64,000 bases of DNA, taken from Anaeramoeba flamelloides. Lineage: Eukaryota > Metamonada > Anaeramoebidae. Below, in pieces: positions 11,382 through 22,512 of the stretch. The stretch covers positions 6,441,501 to 6,505,500 of the forward strand of contig JANTQA010000008.1 in NCBI GenBank assembly GCA_027625915.1. The letters run 5' to 3'. Both the position numbers and the translations under genes were made by a program. The notes under the pieces were generated by a model. The model searched no databases. It saw only the letters and a list, made by a program, of their open reading frames with translations, and was not told where the DNA came from. Each line of letters opens with the position of its first letter. Position 1 is the stretch's first letter.

Positions 11382-11789
11382 TTATTTATTTTTTTTTGAT
11401 TTCGAGAAATCAACTCTTAGTATTAATCTTTGAAACAATATACTTGGTTTTGACGTGGTAATAATAATCGAAAAAAGAATTTTGAAAAACATATCTGTAA
11501 AAACAAATATTTTGTCAAAATAAAAAAATAAATAGTAATGGGGCCAGGTTCCAAATATTAAAAAATGTTTTGTTAAGAAACAAACTAAGAAGATAAAGAA
11601 AATCGATCTTCGAAAATAGACTTTTATCGATTTTTTTTTTTTTTCATTCTTGATTTCAATAGATTTATGGAAATGTGGTTTTCCTTTTTTCGGGTACAAA
11701 AAGAAAAGATTTGTTTCAAATACACTTCTTCTTGGGTCTATTTTTTTGTTTACTGTCAGATTGATTCCACTTATCGGATAAACACATTT
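11382..11789 (-). CDS. long open frame, possible exon of a membrane protein
   Basis: An uninterrupted minus-strand frame of 135 codons, bounded upstream by an in-frame TAG and without an early ATG. At this AT content a chance frame this long should be rare. The first third looks soluble (YPISGINLTV, then DPRRSVFETN and KPHFHKSIEIKNE). The rest has long aromatic and aliphatic stretches that could cross a membrane. A possible acceptor (GGATCTAG) lies right at its start, which would make it an inner or terminal exon of a gene extending to the right. I could not find partner exons and recognise no family, so treat it as a hypothetical fragment. Confidence 0.35.
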   Translation of the reverse strand, partial: KCVYPISGINLTVNKKIDPRRSVFETNLFFLYPKKGKPHFHKSIEIKNEKKKKSIKVYFRRSIFFIFLVCFLTKHFLIFGTWPHYYLFFYFDKIFVFTDMFFKILFSIIITTSKPSILFQRLILRVDFSKSKKNK

Positions 11790-12895
11790 CTAGATCCAAA
11801 ACTTAATTTATCATCAAAAATTTAGTAAAAAAAAGGGTTAAAAAATGAAAAATTAAAGATTCAACTCTGAATTACTTTGGGACTTTTCAAAAATAGAACA
11901 AAAAATGGTGAATGATGTTTTGATTTTAAAGTTCTAATATCCCATGCGACACAAAAATTCTTTTTTCAGAAAGGTTTTTGTTAATAAAAATTTTTCAAAA
12001 TGGTAAAAAGTGCCTGCTTTCATAATAATGTTTCTTTCTTTTTTTCTCATTATTAAAAAGAGTAGGTGGACTCAAAACTCAACAAAAACATTGGCGTTTA
12101 AGGTGTTGTCTCAGAATATGTTTGGACGGTTCCCTTAACTGATCTTCGTCAAAAATAAAATGTTAAATAATTTCTATCATCAATTAATTAACAACTCTCA
12201 AAACGAAAATACACTTCACTATTTGTTTCTTGTTTTGTCGTCTGACTGACAAACTTTGATTGCAAAATTTTTTCATAAAAGAGATTCAAATTAAGCTTTA
12301 ATTTATCAATCAGAAAATTACAAAAAAGTTTGTTTATTAACTGTTTTAGTCAAACTTTTTTCTCAGATCTTTGAATTGTTTTGGAAAATATGTTTTTTAG
12401 AATCTCTTTTTGATTATTTTCTTTTTCAAAACAATTTATCTCTGTTCCAATTAAAAATACCAAATAATAACAATTTTGGTTCTGTTAATAGTTTTAAAAT
12501 CAACTTGTTGATATCACAAAAACTTGCGAAGATTTTCCACCAAAAAAAAGTGTACAATCAAAAAAATAATAAACACTTCCTTAAATCCTCTTTTTAATGA
12601 AAAGAATCTATTTTCCGAACTTAAAGTTTTGTTTACGATAAAACATTCAACAAAAATTCTTTTTTAAAATAATTGCAGAAAAAATGGAAAGATTATTTGT
12701 GTTCAAAAAGTAACAAAAAAACCATGTACTTTCCAAAAAAATGCTTTCAATTCATTTAAAAGAAAAGAAAAAATAAAAAACAAAAAAAAAATCTAGTTTT
12801 TTCAATTGTTTTGTTCCTTTAGTTTATTTATTTTTTGTAAATTTTTTGTTTTTTTTTTTTTTAGTTTAAATAACTCAAAACCAACACTCTGTTCA

Positions 12896-15800
12896 ATGGG
12901 AAGAAAAGCAGTAATAATAACTTCAGTCATTGGCGCGATACCCTTTTTTCTAGCGTTATATTGGATAAGCCAAGAGTACCTCTATAACCGAGATCTTACA
13001 GAAACCGAATGCGAGGTTCTGTCAAAAAGCTATGAGCTGAAAACTGTACAATACAGCGACGACAGCTGCAAAGGTGAAGAAACAATCAATTATTTAACAT
13101 CTGTTCAAGTCAAATATACCGCAGACTCGAAAACATACGAAAAAGATGCGTGTAACTTTGATCAGGAGTGCTATGTTTCTTTAAATAACGGGGACGATTG
13201 TTCGGTACAAAATTGTACAAAGGAAAGAACAACCACAACGTGTAATAGCTATGTTCACAAAACAGACAATTTTTATGAAAATTTTGAGATCGGTGAGAAG
13301 TACACATGCTGGTATTCAAATTCTAAAAACGAATATGCAGATCTTCTTGATTCAAAAAATGCTCTTTTTTCGATTTATTCAATCGTTTTGTAAGTTTTTC
13401 CTCTTTTCGGTCCTTTCTCTATTTTCTCACTGTTCTCTCTGTTCTCTATTTTCTCGAACACTTGAAAATATATCATAAATCAAAAAGAAACACAAAGAAA
13501 ATACACTGAAAAAATAAAAAAAAAAAAAAAAAAGAGATCCCACATAAATTTGTTTACAAAAATTGACAAAAAAAGATTTGAGTGTATTAGTGTAATTCTG
13601 AAAATACTATTTGTTGCCTAATAAATGGAACAAAACTTTCATTCAACTTTCCCAAAAAATCTGTTTTTTGTCATGTAACATTTTGAAATCTTAATTCGAA
13701 AAGAATCTTAAATTATAAATTTACTTCAAGAATTGGATACCTTGATGATTAGTTTGAATTATTGGAAGACTATGTTTTTTTCGAAAGATTAATGTAAATT
13801 TTGATCTTTTTCTTTTACAATTTACAGTCTATTGATCTTTTCAACTTTTTTATCGTCCACCGTTTCTGTCAAAACTTTTGTTTGCACTTTTTGAGAATGA
13901 CGAGAAGATCAAAAACAAACCTTTTTTTTTCTATTTCTTTTTATGGTTCGAATAAAACAAATAAGCTACAACTACCCCGTTGATATGGACTCTTTCTTTT
14001 CTCTTGTTATAAGTTCTGAATCTCTCTCAAAATATTTTGTGTCTTTCTATTTTATTGTTAATTTCAAATTAAAAAAATTCAATAAGAGAGTGCGAATTTA
14101 AACAAACAATTTTCGTTTTCAAATACTGCAAAAAATCAATAAAAACTCATTAAAATTTTATCTCAAAGTCCATAAGAAAGCTAAATTTAATCTCTAAAAA
14201 TATCCTTAAAATTGATTTTGCAAAGATCTTGCCCTTTTTCAACAAATAATTATAAAATAATTTAGAACTTTAAAGAATAATTTTTATTTAATAATTGAAA
14301 AACTAAAGTATCCATCACAGTTTCTATTCGATTTTTTCACCTTACTTTCAATTTGAAATTAAAATTTCCTAAAAATAAACCAAAATCTTCATCAGAACAA
14401 TTCGAGAACCAGAAATAAAAGATTCTAAAACCCAATTGTATCAAAATTAGAATTTAATTATTTTGATTTTTAACAAGAAAAATAATCCAAATTATTAATG
14501 TGAAAAAAAAAAAATCAAGTCTTTGAAAAAAGATTATTCATTTCAATAAAGTTGAAAACAGGATTTCTTTATCAAGTTTAATTGAATCTTTGATATGATA
14601 ATGACTCTATCATCATTATCAAAATAATAATAATAATAATAATATAAGAACGAATAGTCCTTTAACCCATAACTATTTTTAACATGTTCTATAAAATAAC
14701 ATTTTTAATACGAAATAAATCTGTTTAATTTTTCACATAACTTAATAATAAATATGAATATTTTGGTTTGTTGTCTTGTGTAACAAATTCAAAATTTGAA
14801 AATTTTTTGTTACAATTTTCTAAAAACAAAATTAAAACGCAAAAACACTTTTTATAAAATCAATATTAAGATTGTAAATAAAACCTTGAAACTGGTAAAT
14901 CACACAGGCACTCTTTAGCAACCCAACTTCACAATTAAATTGAATTTGAAAAAAAAACTTACCTAGCACAAAATATTAATCAGGAATGCGTTTATTATAT
15001 TTTACATTTATTTTTTTGATTTACAAAAAGAGAAAAAGTATTATGAAATCTTGAAAAAATTAGAAACAAGCTTAATTTAATTGTAATGTATTCTATCTTT
15101 TATTTATTTTCCAGGTTCAACACCAAATTGTATTCATAAAAACCCTTAATTAAAGATCACTTTTAATTTTTTGAAAAAGTTTATATTTATTATGTTTAAT
15201 AAAATTGCTTTTTTTATTAGTTAAAAATGATCTCGTGTAATCATTTTCTCATGAATTTTATCAAAAATATATTTTTTTTTTAAATTAATATTTTTTTCCC
15301 ACTTATTTAATTTAGATTTTAATTTTAAAAATAAATTAAAGTTTGTTTTAATAAAGGTAACTAATTAATTAATTTATATAGATACTTTTTTCAATGGTTT
15401 TAATATTGATAACAAATGGAATTATTGCATTGCTTTAATTTGTTTGTTTGTTTAAAATGACAAAGGAACGAAGAAAATTAACAACAATTTCCCGCCTCTC
15501 TTCTTTTCTTTAAATTAAAATATATAACGTGTACGAAGATGTAATTTTTTTACAAAAAATTTGAGCTAAAAAAATATATATTTGACATAAAATTATTTTT
15601 AATCCCAATTCTCCCTTTTTCTAAAGGATCTGAAAATTTTAAAATATGTATTTTAACAAAATTTTCAGAGATATCCAGAAAAGTTTTAAATTTTTTTAAA
15701 ATCGCATTATTAACAAATTAATAAAATACAAATTTATATTTTATTAATTGTTTTGATAACATAACAAATATCTTTAAATTAGTATTTGTTTCCTTTTTAT

Positions 15801-16049
15801 TGATCTTACTCTATTTTTTTTTTTTTTTTTAATTAAATATTCTTATCCCAAAAAAATTAAATAAAAATCTAAAACAATAGACTGGCCATTGGTTCATTGC
15901 TTCTTCTACCAGGAATATTTGTATTAATTGATAAATGCAAGGGCAAAGGTAAAAACGAACGTAAAGAAGATAGTGACGATGATAGTGATTTTGGCACAAA
16001 TAAAATTACAAATTTGGAAGAAGAAGAATGGAACGAAGTTAAACATTAA
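12896..16049 (+). CDS. two-membrane-segment protein with Cys-rich extracellular loop
   Basis: Two exons, 12896-13389 and 15881-16049, joined in phase 2 across a 2,491-base intron (donor GTAAGT, acceptor AATAG), give 220 residues. A first membrane segment at residues 5-22 (AVIITSVIGAIPFFLALYW) is followed by a loop of about 140 residues with at least nine cysteines. The loop includes CNFDQECYV and, near the second membrane segment, a GEKYTCWYSN motif. The second membrane segment (SIVLLAIGSLLLLPGIFVLI) spans the splice and leads into a short Lys- then Asp/Glu-rich cytoplasmic tail. The splice rebuilds one continuous membrane helix, which strongly supports the model. Topology and the Y-x-C-W-Y motif before the second helix recall DUF3592-like proteins and potassium-channel beta subunits, but I cannot assign a family. 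The ATG at 12896 is preferred to an in-frame codon 90 bases upstream because a pyrimidine-rich leader lies between. Confidence 0.72.
13631..13825. repeat. palindromic repeat family D, copy 1, inside an intron
   Basis: The left end (CAAAACTTTCATTCAACTTT) and the right end, read in reverse (CAAAATTTACATTAATCTTT), form a diverged inverted repeat. The same ends occur at 51419-51622 and 56003-56235. It lies in the long intron of the two-membrane-segment gene. No coding capacity; MITE-like. Confidence 0.55.
14624..14644. repeat. AAT trinucleotide repeat in an intron
   Basis: About seven AAT units on the plus strand, inside the long intron of the two-membrane-segment gene. Confidence 0.85.
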
Positions 16050-16429
16050 AAAAAAAAATATTTGAAAATTTATATTATTATTTTTTACTTTTTTTTTAAA
16101 AACTTCATTTATTTCTTCATTTCAGATTGATGAGGAAAGCATTAAAATTTAATAATATTATATATATATATATTAAAAAAACCTCAAAATAAATTATTAA
16201 AATAAAACAAAAAAAAAAAAAAATTCTTTTAAACACCAATTTATTAAGTTTTAGATTTTTTAAACTTTTTACCTTTTGCAAATTTCCCTTTTTAAATTTT
16301 TGTATACCTTCGGTTCCTTCCCTTTTTAAGTTGATTGAGTCCGTCCTCTTTTTTGTGTTTTTATCGGTGTTTGGGGGAAGTAAAATGGAATAAAAAATCT
16401 TTATAAGAATTGATAGACGTGCTCATGAT

Positions 16430-16660
16430 TAGATCTTAAACTAACTTGATCTGATCAGATCTTGAACAAATTGAACTGGACTTATTCAACTGAAGAGAAC
16501 CGTACCCAACCGATGCAATTTGAAACTGAACTGAAGTGAACATGATCGAATTTTCTGTGCAATCTGTCGAGTAGTTACTTGGACTGGATTTTTGCTGTCG
16601 AATCGGTATCTTGTACTGGGAATTTTGCAAAAACAAGATTTGGGAAACTTGCTCAAAAAA
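16430..16660. other. GC-raised patch of unknown nature
   Basis: About 230 bases near 40% GC within DNA of roughly 20-25% GC. Both strands show short-period echoes of CAGTT/AACTG (GAACTGGACT, TCAACTGAAG, CTGAACTGAAGTGAAC). Two minus-strand frames are open here, neither resembling a known protein. It could be a short exon, a small non-coding RNA gene or an old repeat. I checked by eye for tRNA, U1, U2, U4, U5, U6 and 5S hallmarks and saw none. Confidence 0.45.
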
Positions 16661-17984
16661 TAAATAAATAAAAACAAAAAAAAAAAATAATTTTCGCAAA
16701 CTAATTCTTTTCTTAAAAACTCAACACTTTCTAGATGTAAACCATATAGAAAGTTCTAAATTAAAACCTAATAAAGTAACCTGCTTCATTTGATCTATAG
16801 CTGTTCAAATATTTGAATATCTTTATTAAAACATATTATGGTGGCGATCCAGAAAAATTCGACATAAAAGGAAAGAATCACCAACCCATATAACACTTGG
16901 GTTGACAAAAAAAACTTTTCAATCAAGTTTTGACCCTTTTTTATTCTTTTTTTACTCTTTCTTTTTAAGAAAAAATGAATTAAAATCAATGTCTAAATAG
17001 TAAGTTATTCAACTCCTCAGAAACATATGTACTCTCAATACTACTACTATTTTTATATCTTAATTTTTTTTTACAAGACTTCATTTTTTTTCTTCTTTTT
17101 TTCATAAAAACAAATTGAGTTTAAAATACTTCAGATGACTGTAATTGAAAGGTTCTTTTAACTACTCTTTGAATTAGGGGTCATTAATTTAGTCACCAAA
17201 AATCTCTCTCTTTGACAGATTAAGATCCACTGAACACTTAACCCTTATCAATAGAGCCTACATGTTTTCATTTCTTTTTTTCTTACTCTTTTTCTTGTAT
17301 TTGTTTAGAAATAAATTTTATTGTTTATTTTTTAAAGAAAAGATATCCTATGAGCCATAATTTTATCTACATTATAAACTATTTTTCAAAAATATTGACC
17401 CTCTTTATAATGTTAATGAAAGTTGTTAAGAGTGTTTTATCACTATATTCTTTTCAAAAAAATATTTTCAAATATTTTTTGATGAGAATCATTTTTTCTA
17501 ATTTTGCAAATTTTTATTTAGCTTTATTAAATTTTTATTTTTCTTTTTTTTTTTCTTTTTTTTTTTTTGAAAAATTTTTTATGTGGAAAAAAAAAAGATC
17601 TTTGATAAGATAAATAACACCAAGAAAATTGAGACTATGTAATTTATTTTAAAATGAATTTATTTATTAGTAAAAAAATCTTAATGTTAACCCGTTTTTT
17701 TTTCAGTGAAAGTTCAGTCATAAATAATTGTTAATGCTCAGTTCAAAAAATGTGACTCGCTTTTTTTTATTTTTTTGTTTTATTTTTTTTTTTTTTTAAT
17801 TTTTAAAAGATCTGATTTTTATATATTTAGAATGATACAAAAGTGAATTATAAAATGTATTCAATTATTTGTTATTTCTGAATACTAAATAATATATATT
17901 TTTTTCAATTTATTATTTCAGATGAGTCACATTGTTTGAAAAGGTGGTTTTTTAGCTTAAAAACTCAAAATAAATTTAGAGTTT

Positions 17985-18105
17985 AGGGAAGTGCCACCAA
18001 GTTCTTTTAATTTCTGAAGAGTACCTAGGTTTTCTTTAATTTAAAAGAATTGAGCAAAGTCTTAGATTTTTCTCTATTCTTTGGAATTCTGGAAACACTG
18101 ACGGT
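17985..18105. repeat. dispersed repeat family F, copy 1
   Basis: Contains GGAAGTGCCACCAAG followed by CTAGGTTTTC and an AAAAGAATTGA stretch. The same order recurs at 57340-57512 (GGAAGCGCCGTCAAG, CTAGGTTTTC, AAAAGAAT). Within the second copy the AGGTTTTCCAGAATTC end reappears inverted, so the family is probably palindromic. Confidence 0.5.
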
Positions 18106-18400
18106 CTTTTTTTTTTTTTTTTTTTTTTTGGATTTGAGAAATAAACTGAAAATAAAAGAAATTTTACGTTTATTAATCAAATTCAAAAAAAAAAATAACA
18201 ATAAATAGGGGAAAATTTTGTTGAATCACCCATCTTCAATAAAAAAAAATATAAAGCTTATATTTATATTTTTGATTTGAAAACTTAAGAACTCTCAAAA
18301 AAAAATGAAAAACCATAAAATTAACATTATTTTTTTTTCAATTTCCAAAATATAAAAAAAATTTATTAATGTTTTTCTTAATTTCAAAAATTCTATATAT

Positions 18401-19892
18401 CCCTTAGCACCCCGAATAACCTAAAAACATTTCAAACAAAAATTTTAATTTGAAATGTTATCAAAGGATAATAAGGTATAGAATTGATAAACAATTATCT
18501 TAGAAAGAAAATTGTATAATTAAAAATTGTTTAGTTACTTAAAATAAAAAAATAATTTGGAAAAAAATTTTCAACATTGGGAATTTTTTTTTGGTTATTG
18601 TGATTTTATTAGTTTTCCAAATTTTGTCAAAATAGAATTTTTTTTTTTTGAAAAGTTTGTCTAGACATCAAAAACCTCTTAGTTTTAACATTTAAAACAC
18701 ATCATACTTTACTGGAAATTTTTTTGGGGCCCCTTACACCCCAAAATTGCCTAAAATGCTTGATTAAATAATTTATTCATTATAAAAGTTATTATAACAT
18801 CACATAGAAAATTTGTTTTATCTACTGATTACTATTCAATATCAATATCTATATTAGATTCTAAATAATTTAAAATAAAAAAAAAATATAAATTAAATTA
18901 GGAAAAAAAAATCAAATTTTTTTTTCATTGCAAAATTTTACAATTTTTTCAACAAGATTTTTTTTCCATTTTAAATGATTTGGCCAATAGTTCGAGTCAG
19001 ATTAATAATTGATTTTTTTTTTTATTTTTTACAATTTTTTAATGTTTGACTTTTTAAAATCTAGACCTAAAATAAACAATATTGTTGAATTAGAGACCAT
19101 ATATCAGAACTTATTTAACAAGATCCGTATTAATTTATTAAGGAAAAATCCAAATATTGAAAAGATATTATTCAAATTTTTACAAATAACAAAATGCAAT
19201 AAAAAAAATTTGGTTTCGGAGATTATTTTATTATATTGGAATAATATTTAAGAGTTATTTTTTATTTTATTTTAAATTTAGGTATAAATATTTTATCGAT
19301 TAAAAAGTAATTTATATTTGTTTTATACCAATTTAATAAATTGAACTTATTTTACATTTTTTTTTTTTTTTTTGATTTTCAATTATTATATATTGCTAAA
19401 ATAAAAGTTTTAGAAAATTAATCATATTAAAAATTTAATTTTGGCCTAAAGAAATGAATTTCATTTTTCTCTTAATTGGATATTTATTGAAATTTTTTCT
19501 AAAAAAAAACAATTAAATTTCAAAGTAATTTATTTTTTTATTTATTTTTTTTATCATAAAATTAGCAAAATTATTTGGTGGTTATTATTAATAAATTAAT
19601 GTATTGAGTTTTGAATTACTATTAATGTAATAAAATTTCTGATTTAAAAAAATAAAATAAAAATAAAAATCTTTGAAAAAAATGTAAAAATGAATAATTA
19701 TTATTTTTTTTTCAATTTCAAAAAAAAAATCAATAACTTTACTTCTTTATCTTTGAACTATTTTGACTTTTTATTATAACCCAAATCTGGATTAAAGACA
19801 AATAAGAAAATTAATATATTAGTAGATCAATATCATTTTAAATCTAATTTAAAAAACTTGATGAAATTTCGGCAAATCCGGGGTGCTAAGGG
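18401..19892. mobile_element. DNA element with CCCTTAGCACCCCG inverted ends
   Basis: The left end CCCTTAGCACCCCG (18401) is matched exactly and inverted by CGGGGTGCTAAGGG ending at 19892, with weaker similarity further in. Both ends are flanked by TATATAT, fitting a 6-8 base target duplication, though the low complexity makes its length uncertain. A related copy of the end, CCCTTACACCCC followed by TGCCTAAAA, occurs inside near 18728, suggesting nesting or subterminal repeats. The only sizeable frame is 69 codons (19042-19251). No transposase motif is visible, so it looks non-autonomous or of an unrecognised superfamily. The CCC...GGG ends recall piggyBac, but the TTAA target expected for that family is absent. 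Confidence 0.65.
19042..19251 (+). CDS. small ORF inside the 18.4-19.9 kb element
   Basis: A 69-residue frame from ATG, with sequence such as NNIVELETIYQNLF and NPNIEKILFKFLQITK and no low-complexity tract. The composition is Lys/Asn/Leu/Ile-rich and probably helical. A possible acceptor (AATCTAG) lies 26 bases into the frame, so it could also be an exon. It is the only coding candidate in the element. It is short enough to occur by chance, and no homology is recognised. Confidence 0.3.
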   Translation: MFDFLKSRPKINNIVELETIYQNLFNKIRINLLRKNPNIEKILFKFLQITKCNKKNLVSEIILLYWNNI

Positions 19893-21599
19893 ATATATAT
19901 TGAAATATATTTATATAAAACTCCATATTCAGATTAAATGACAGGAGAAAATAAATGCAGATACCAGAGAATTGTAGAATTCATGATTTTTTTGTCATGA
20001 TTAAACTTGTGTAACATATAACACTTAATCAATTTACACCAAGAGAATTTATTTCAAATTTTATTTTTTTGGAAATAATAATAGAGAATTAAAAATATGG
20101 TGTATTAGTATCTCAAATATAAGTTGTTTAAGATCATGATAAAATATAAGTTAGAATGAAAAAAAAATTCTCATCACAACAAATAAAAATTTTCTTTTTA
20201 GTACTTATTATGAAAAAAAATATCTACAAGTGTAGAGAATCTATAAATGCCTAAAAATTATGAAAAAATCCCAATTTTTTGGGAAAGGTAAAAAACCATT
20301 CAATAGATTCTAACCAAAAGAACAAAAGTAAATATTCAGTATAGTATCACTGAAAATACCAACCTTCAAAAGGAGAATCTTTGAGTAGCTTGCTTTTTTT
20401 TTCAATTATTTCAGATGGATTAATATATGAACTATGATTTTTCAAAATTTACTATCTTATTATTTAATGAGATTTGAAAAGGTAATTACAATTGTAATGT
20501 TCGATTTAGATAAAATTTCACTCTCTGTCCTTGAGCGACTTTAATTATAAAATTATTATTTCTAATCTCATATTTTTTTATTTAAAAAACTCCAAAATAT
20601 ACTTTTATTAATAAAAAAAACTCAATTAGGTTTTAAAAATTTCTAATGGTTGTGTCTAATATGTATTATCTTTGAATTCGAAGAGAAAAATTTATTCACC
20701 TCAAAATACTTTAATATTGCATTAAATGTTTTCTTCTTCTTTTATAACATTTAACCCTTCAAAAGAAGTTCAATACTTGAAAAAACCAGAGACCAATTTG
20801 ACACATATGAATAGGATTCTATGATAAAACTTTGAATACTAAAATAAAATTCAAAATTTTCCACACAGTTAAAACAGTTAAAAGAACGACAATAACATAA
20901 TTAAATGAAAATTGTAAATAATTTTATTTTTTTAGAATATGAAAATCATTTTTTCATCTTTTCGTTTTTTGTTTTCATTTCATTTTTTGAATTATGAAAT
21001 CTGTTTCGTTTGAACAATAATTTTTTGAACAGTCAATATTAGTTAAAAGTTGAGTAATCTAAAATAGAAGAACTATAATAAAATTAGTTGATAGTATCTA
21101 ACCATTTGATAGATCAATATTTCTACTAGAAATTCCAACAAATTTGCCATTATATTTTTTTGTTTTGCTCTCTCCAAAATTTTTAACACATTCTTTATTT
21201 ATTAATATTGATAATTATTTATTATTTTTTTTGTTTTGGTAGCATTATAATTTATAAATAAGTATAAAATTTCAATTAGTGAATGATTTTAATTGGGTAT
21301 TTCTTCTGGAATTGATTTAATAAGATTTTTTTTTATAAAAAATTGGATTTTTGTGTGTTAATAATCATGAATTGGAGTATTTTTATATTTCAAAAAAATT
21401 AATCAAATTTTACTTCTGGAATCCACAAGAAGGATCTGGTTATGACATTGAAAATATTGTTTAAGAAATGGAAAATTATTTTTGATCTTGATTTTACCTC
21501 AGTAACTAATTTGAATTGAAAACAAATCAACATGTTATGATTAAGAAATCTTTTAAAAATCTATAATGAAAAATAAGGACAGTTTTTTGAAAATCAGTA

Positions 21600-21880
21600 A
21601 AAGTGCAAAGTGTTGATTTTAGGTCCAAATCGATGTTACTTTAATTATTGAAAACCTCTGGATCCTTTTAAACTGTTGCTCTTTGGCACTTTTGTAATCA
21701 ATTGTTTTTTTTTATTTTATTTTTTCAAATTGTTAAACTCAATCTCAAGAGTGTTACAAAATCTTTACTCTTTGAATTTTGAGGGTTCTAAAATAATCAC
21801 AAATTAGATTAAATCGGATTAAATTGATTGTGTACTTTTAGAAAACAAATTATTCCAAATTATAGAAATTTAACCCTTGG
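21600..21880. repeat. repeat family B, single arm
   Basis: Resembles the right arm of the palindrome at 38830-39720. Shared landmarks, in the same order, are CTCTTTGGCACTTTT, a T run, TTACAAAATCTTTACT, a stretch near AGATTA and CAAATTGATT-like sequence, then AGAA before a TTTGTTT/AACAAATT block. Diverged. Confidence 0.5.
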
Positions 21881-22123
21881 GAAATAAAAAATAAGAAACG
21901 AGTAATTTTTTTTTGAAAATATGAATTTTTTGGAAATTTTGAATTCTTTAAACTTTTTTTTTTTTGATTGAGAATCATTTTAAACTTAATTTTCGAATTG
22001 GATTTTTTCCCAATTAGATCCTAGTAGATTTTTATTTTTGAATTTTTTGTAATTCGTTTACTTTAAATTTTTTTTATTATTTACATTTTTTTGATTGAGA
22101 TCCTTGTAAATTTTTTTTGTTAT

Positions 22124-22273
22124 TTAGGCTTTGTCAAATCGAGAATCCTTTGAATCTTTACTATTATTTCTTTTAATCTTGCCAACAAAAAAAGAAGTAC
22201 ACCATCGCATTATCATTTTTAGAGAGTTAGGAACTTCTTGTATATGGAGTAAATCCACAATGTCAACTATACC
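22124..22273 (-). CDS. probable terminal exon of an unidentified gene
   Basis: A 50-codon minus-strand frame ending in TAA, beginning right after a textbook acceptor (a long pyrimidine run, then TCTCTCAG). It reads GIVDIVDLLHIQEVPNSLKM, then RWCTSFFVGKIK, and ends DSRFDKA, which looks like ordinary protein. It lies 240 bases downstream of the uL24 stop on the same strand. It could be an alternative 3' exon of that gene or the end of a gene whose other exons I did not find. No family is recognised. Confidence 0.35.
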   Translation of the reverse strand, partial: GIVDIVDLLHIQEVPNSLKMIMRWCTSFFVGKIKRNNSKDSKDSRFDKA

Positions 22274-22512
22274 CTGAGAGAAAAAACAAAGAAAAAAAAA
22301 AAAATAAAATTTAAAAAATATTTTGATTTAGGTGTTTGATCATCTAAAATTTATTTAATTGTGAGGTTATGTTGTTTCTTTATATGTGATGTTATGTGGT
22401 GCAACTTTCAAATAAACTCAATATTTCTTTCAAGATTTTCAATATTTGTTTAAAACCATAAAATTAAAAAAGAAGAATAATCCACAATGGTAATTGTTAA
22501 ATATTGAAAGCC

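Larger units (their letters stand above)
8514..12895. other. intergenic, AT-rich
   Basis: About 4.4 kb between two plus-strand genes. It contains a TG/TA microsatellite near 10.7 kb and one long minus-strand open frame (11382-11789), described separately. Short CGCGATAA-type repeats occur at 9938-9960. A GC-raised patch at 12085-12150 has short open frames on both strands that I could not join to anything. No family was recognised here. Confidence 0.4.
16050..22123. other. intergenic, repeat-rich
   Basis: About 6 kb without a recognised gene. It holds a GC-raised patch (16430-16660), a repeat (17985-18105), a 1.5 kb element with inverted termini (18401-19892) and a repeat arm (21600-21880), each listed separately. 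A minus-strand frame at 16795-16989 ends in a hydrophobic stretch (VLYGLVILSFYVEFFWIATI) and could be a terminal exon of a membrane protein, but no partner exon was found. Plus-strand frames near 17350 are low-complexity and not credible. Confidence 0.4.

Noticed and set aside
18991-19000. GTTCGAGTC resembling a tRNA T-loop
   Set aside because: No acceptor stem, anticodon arm or matching 3' strand around it.
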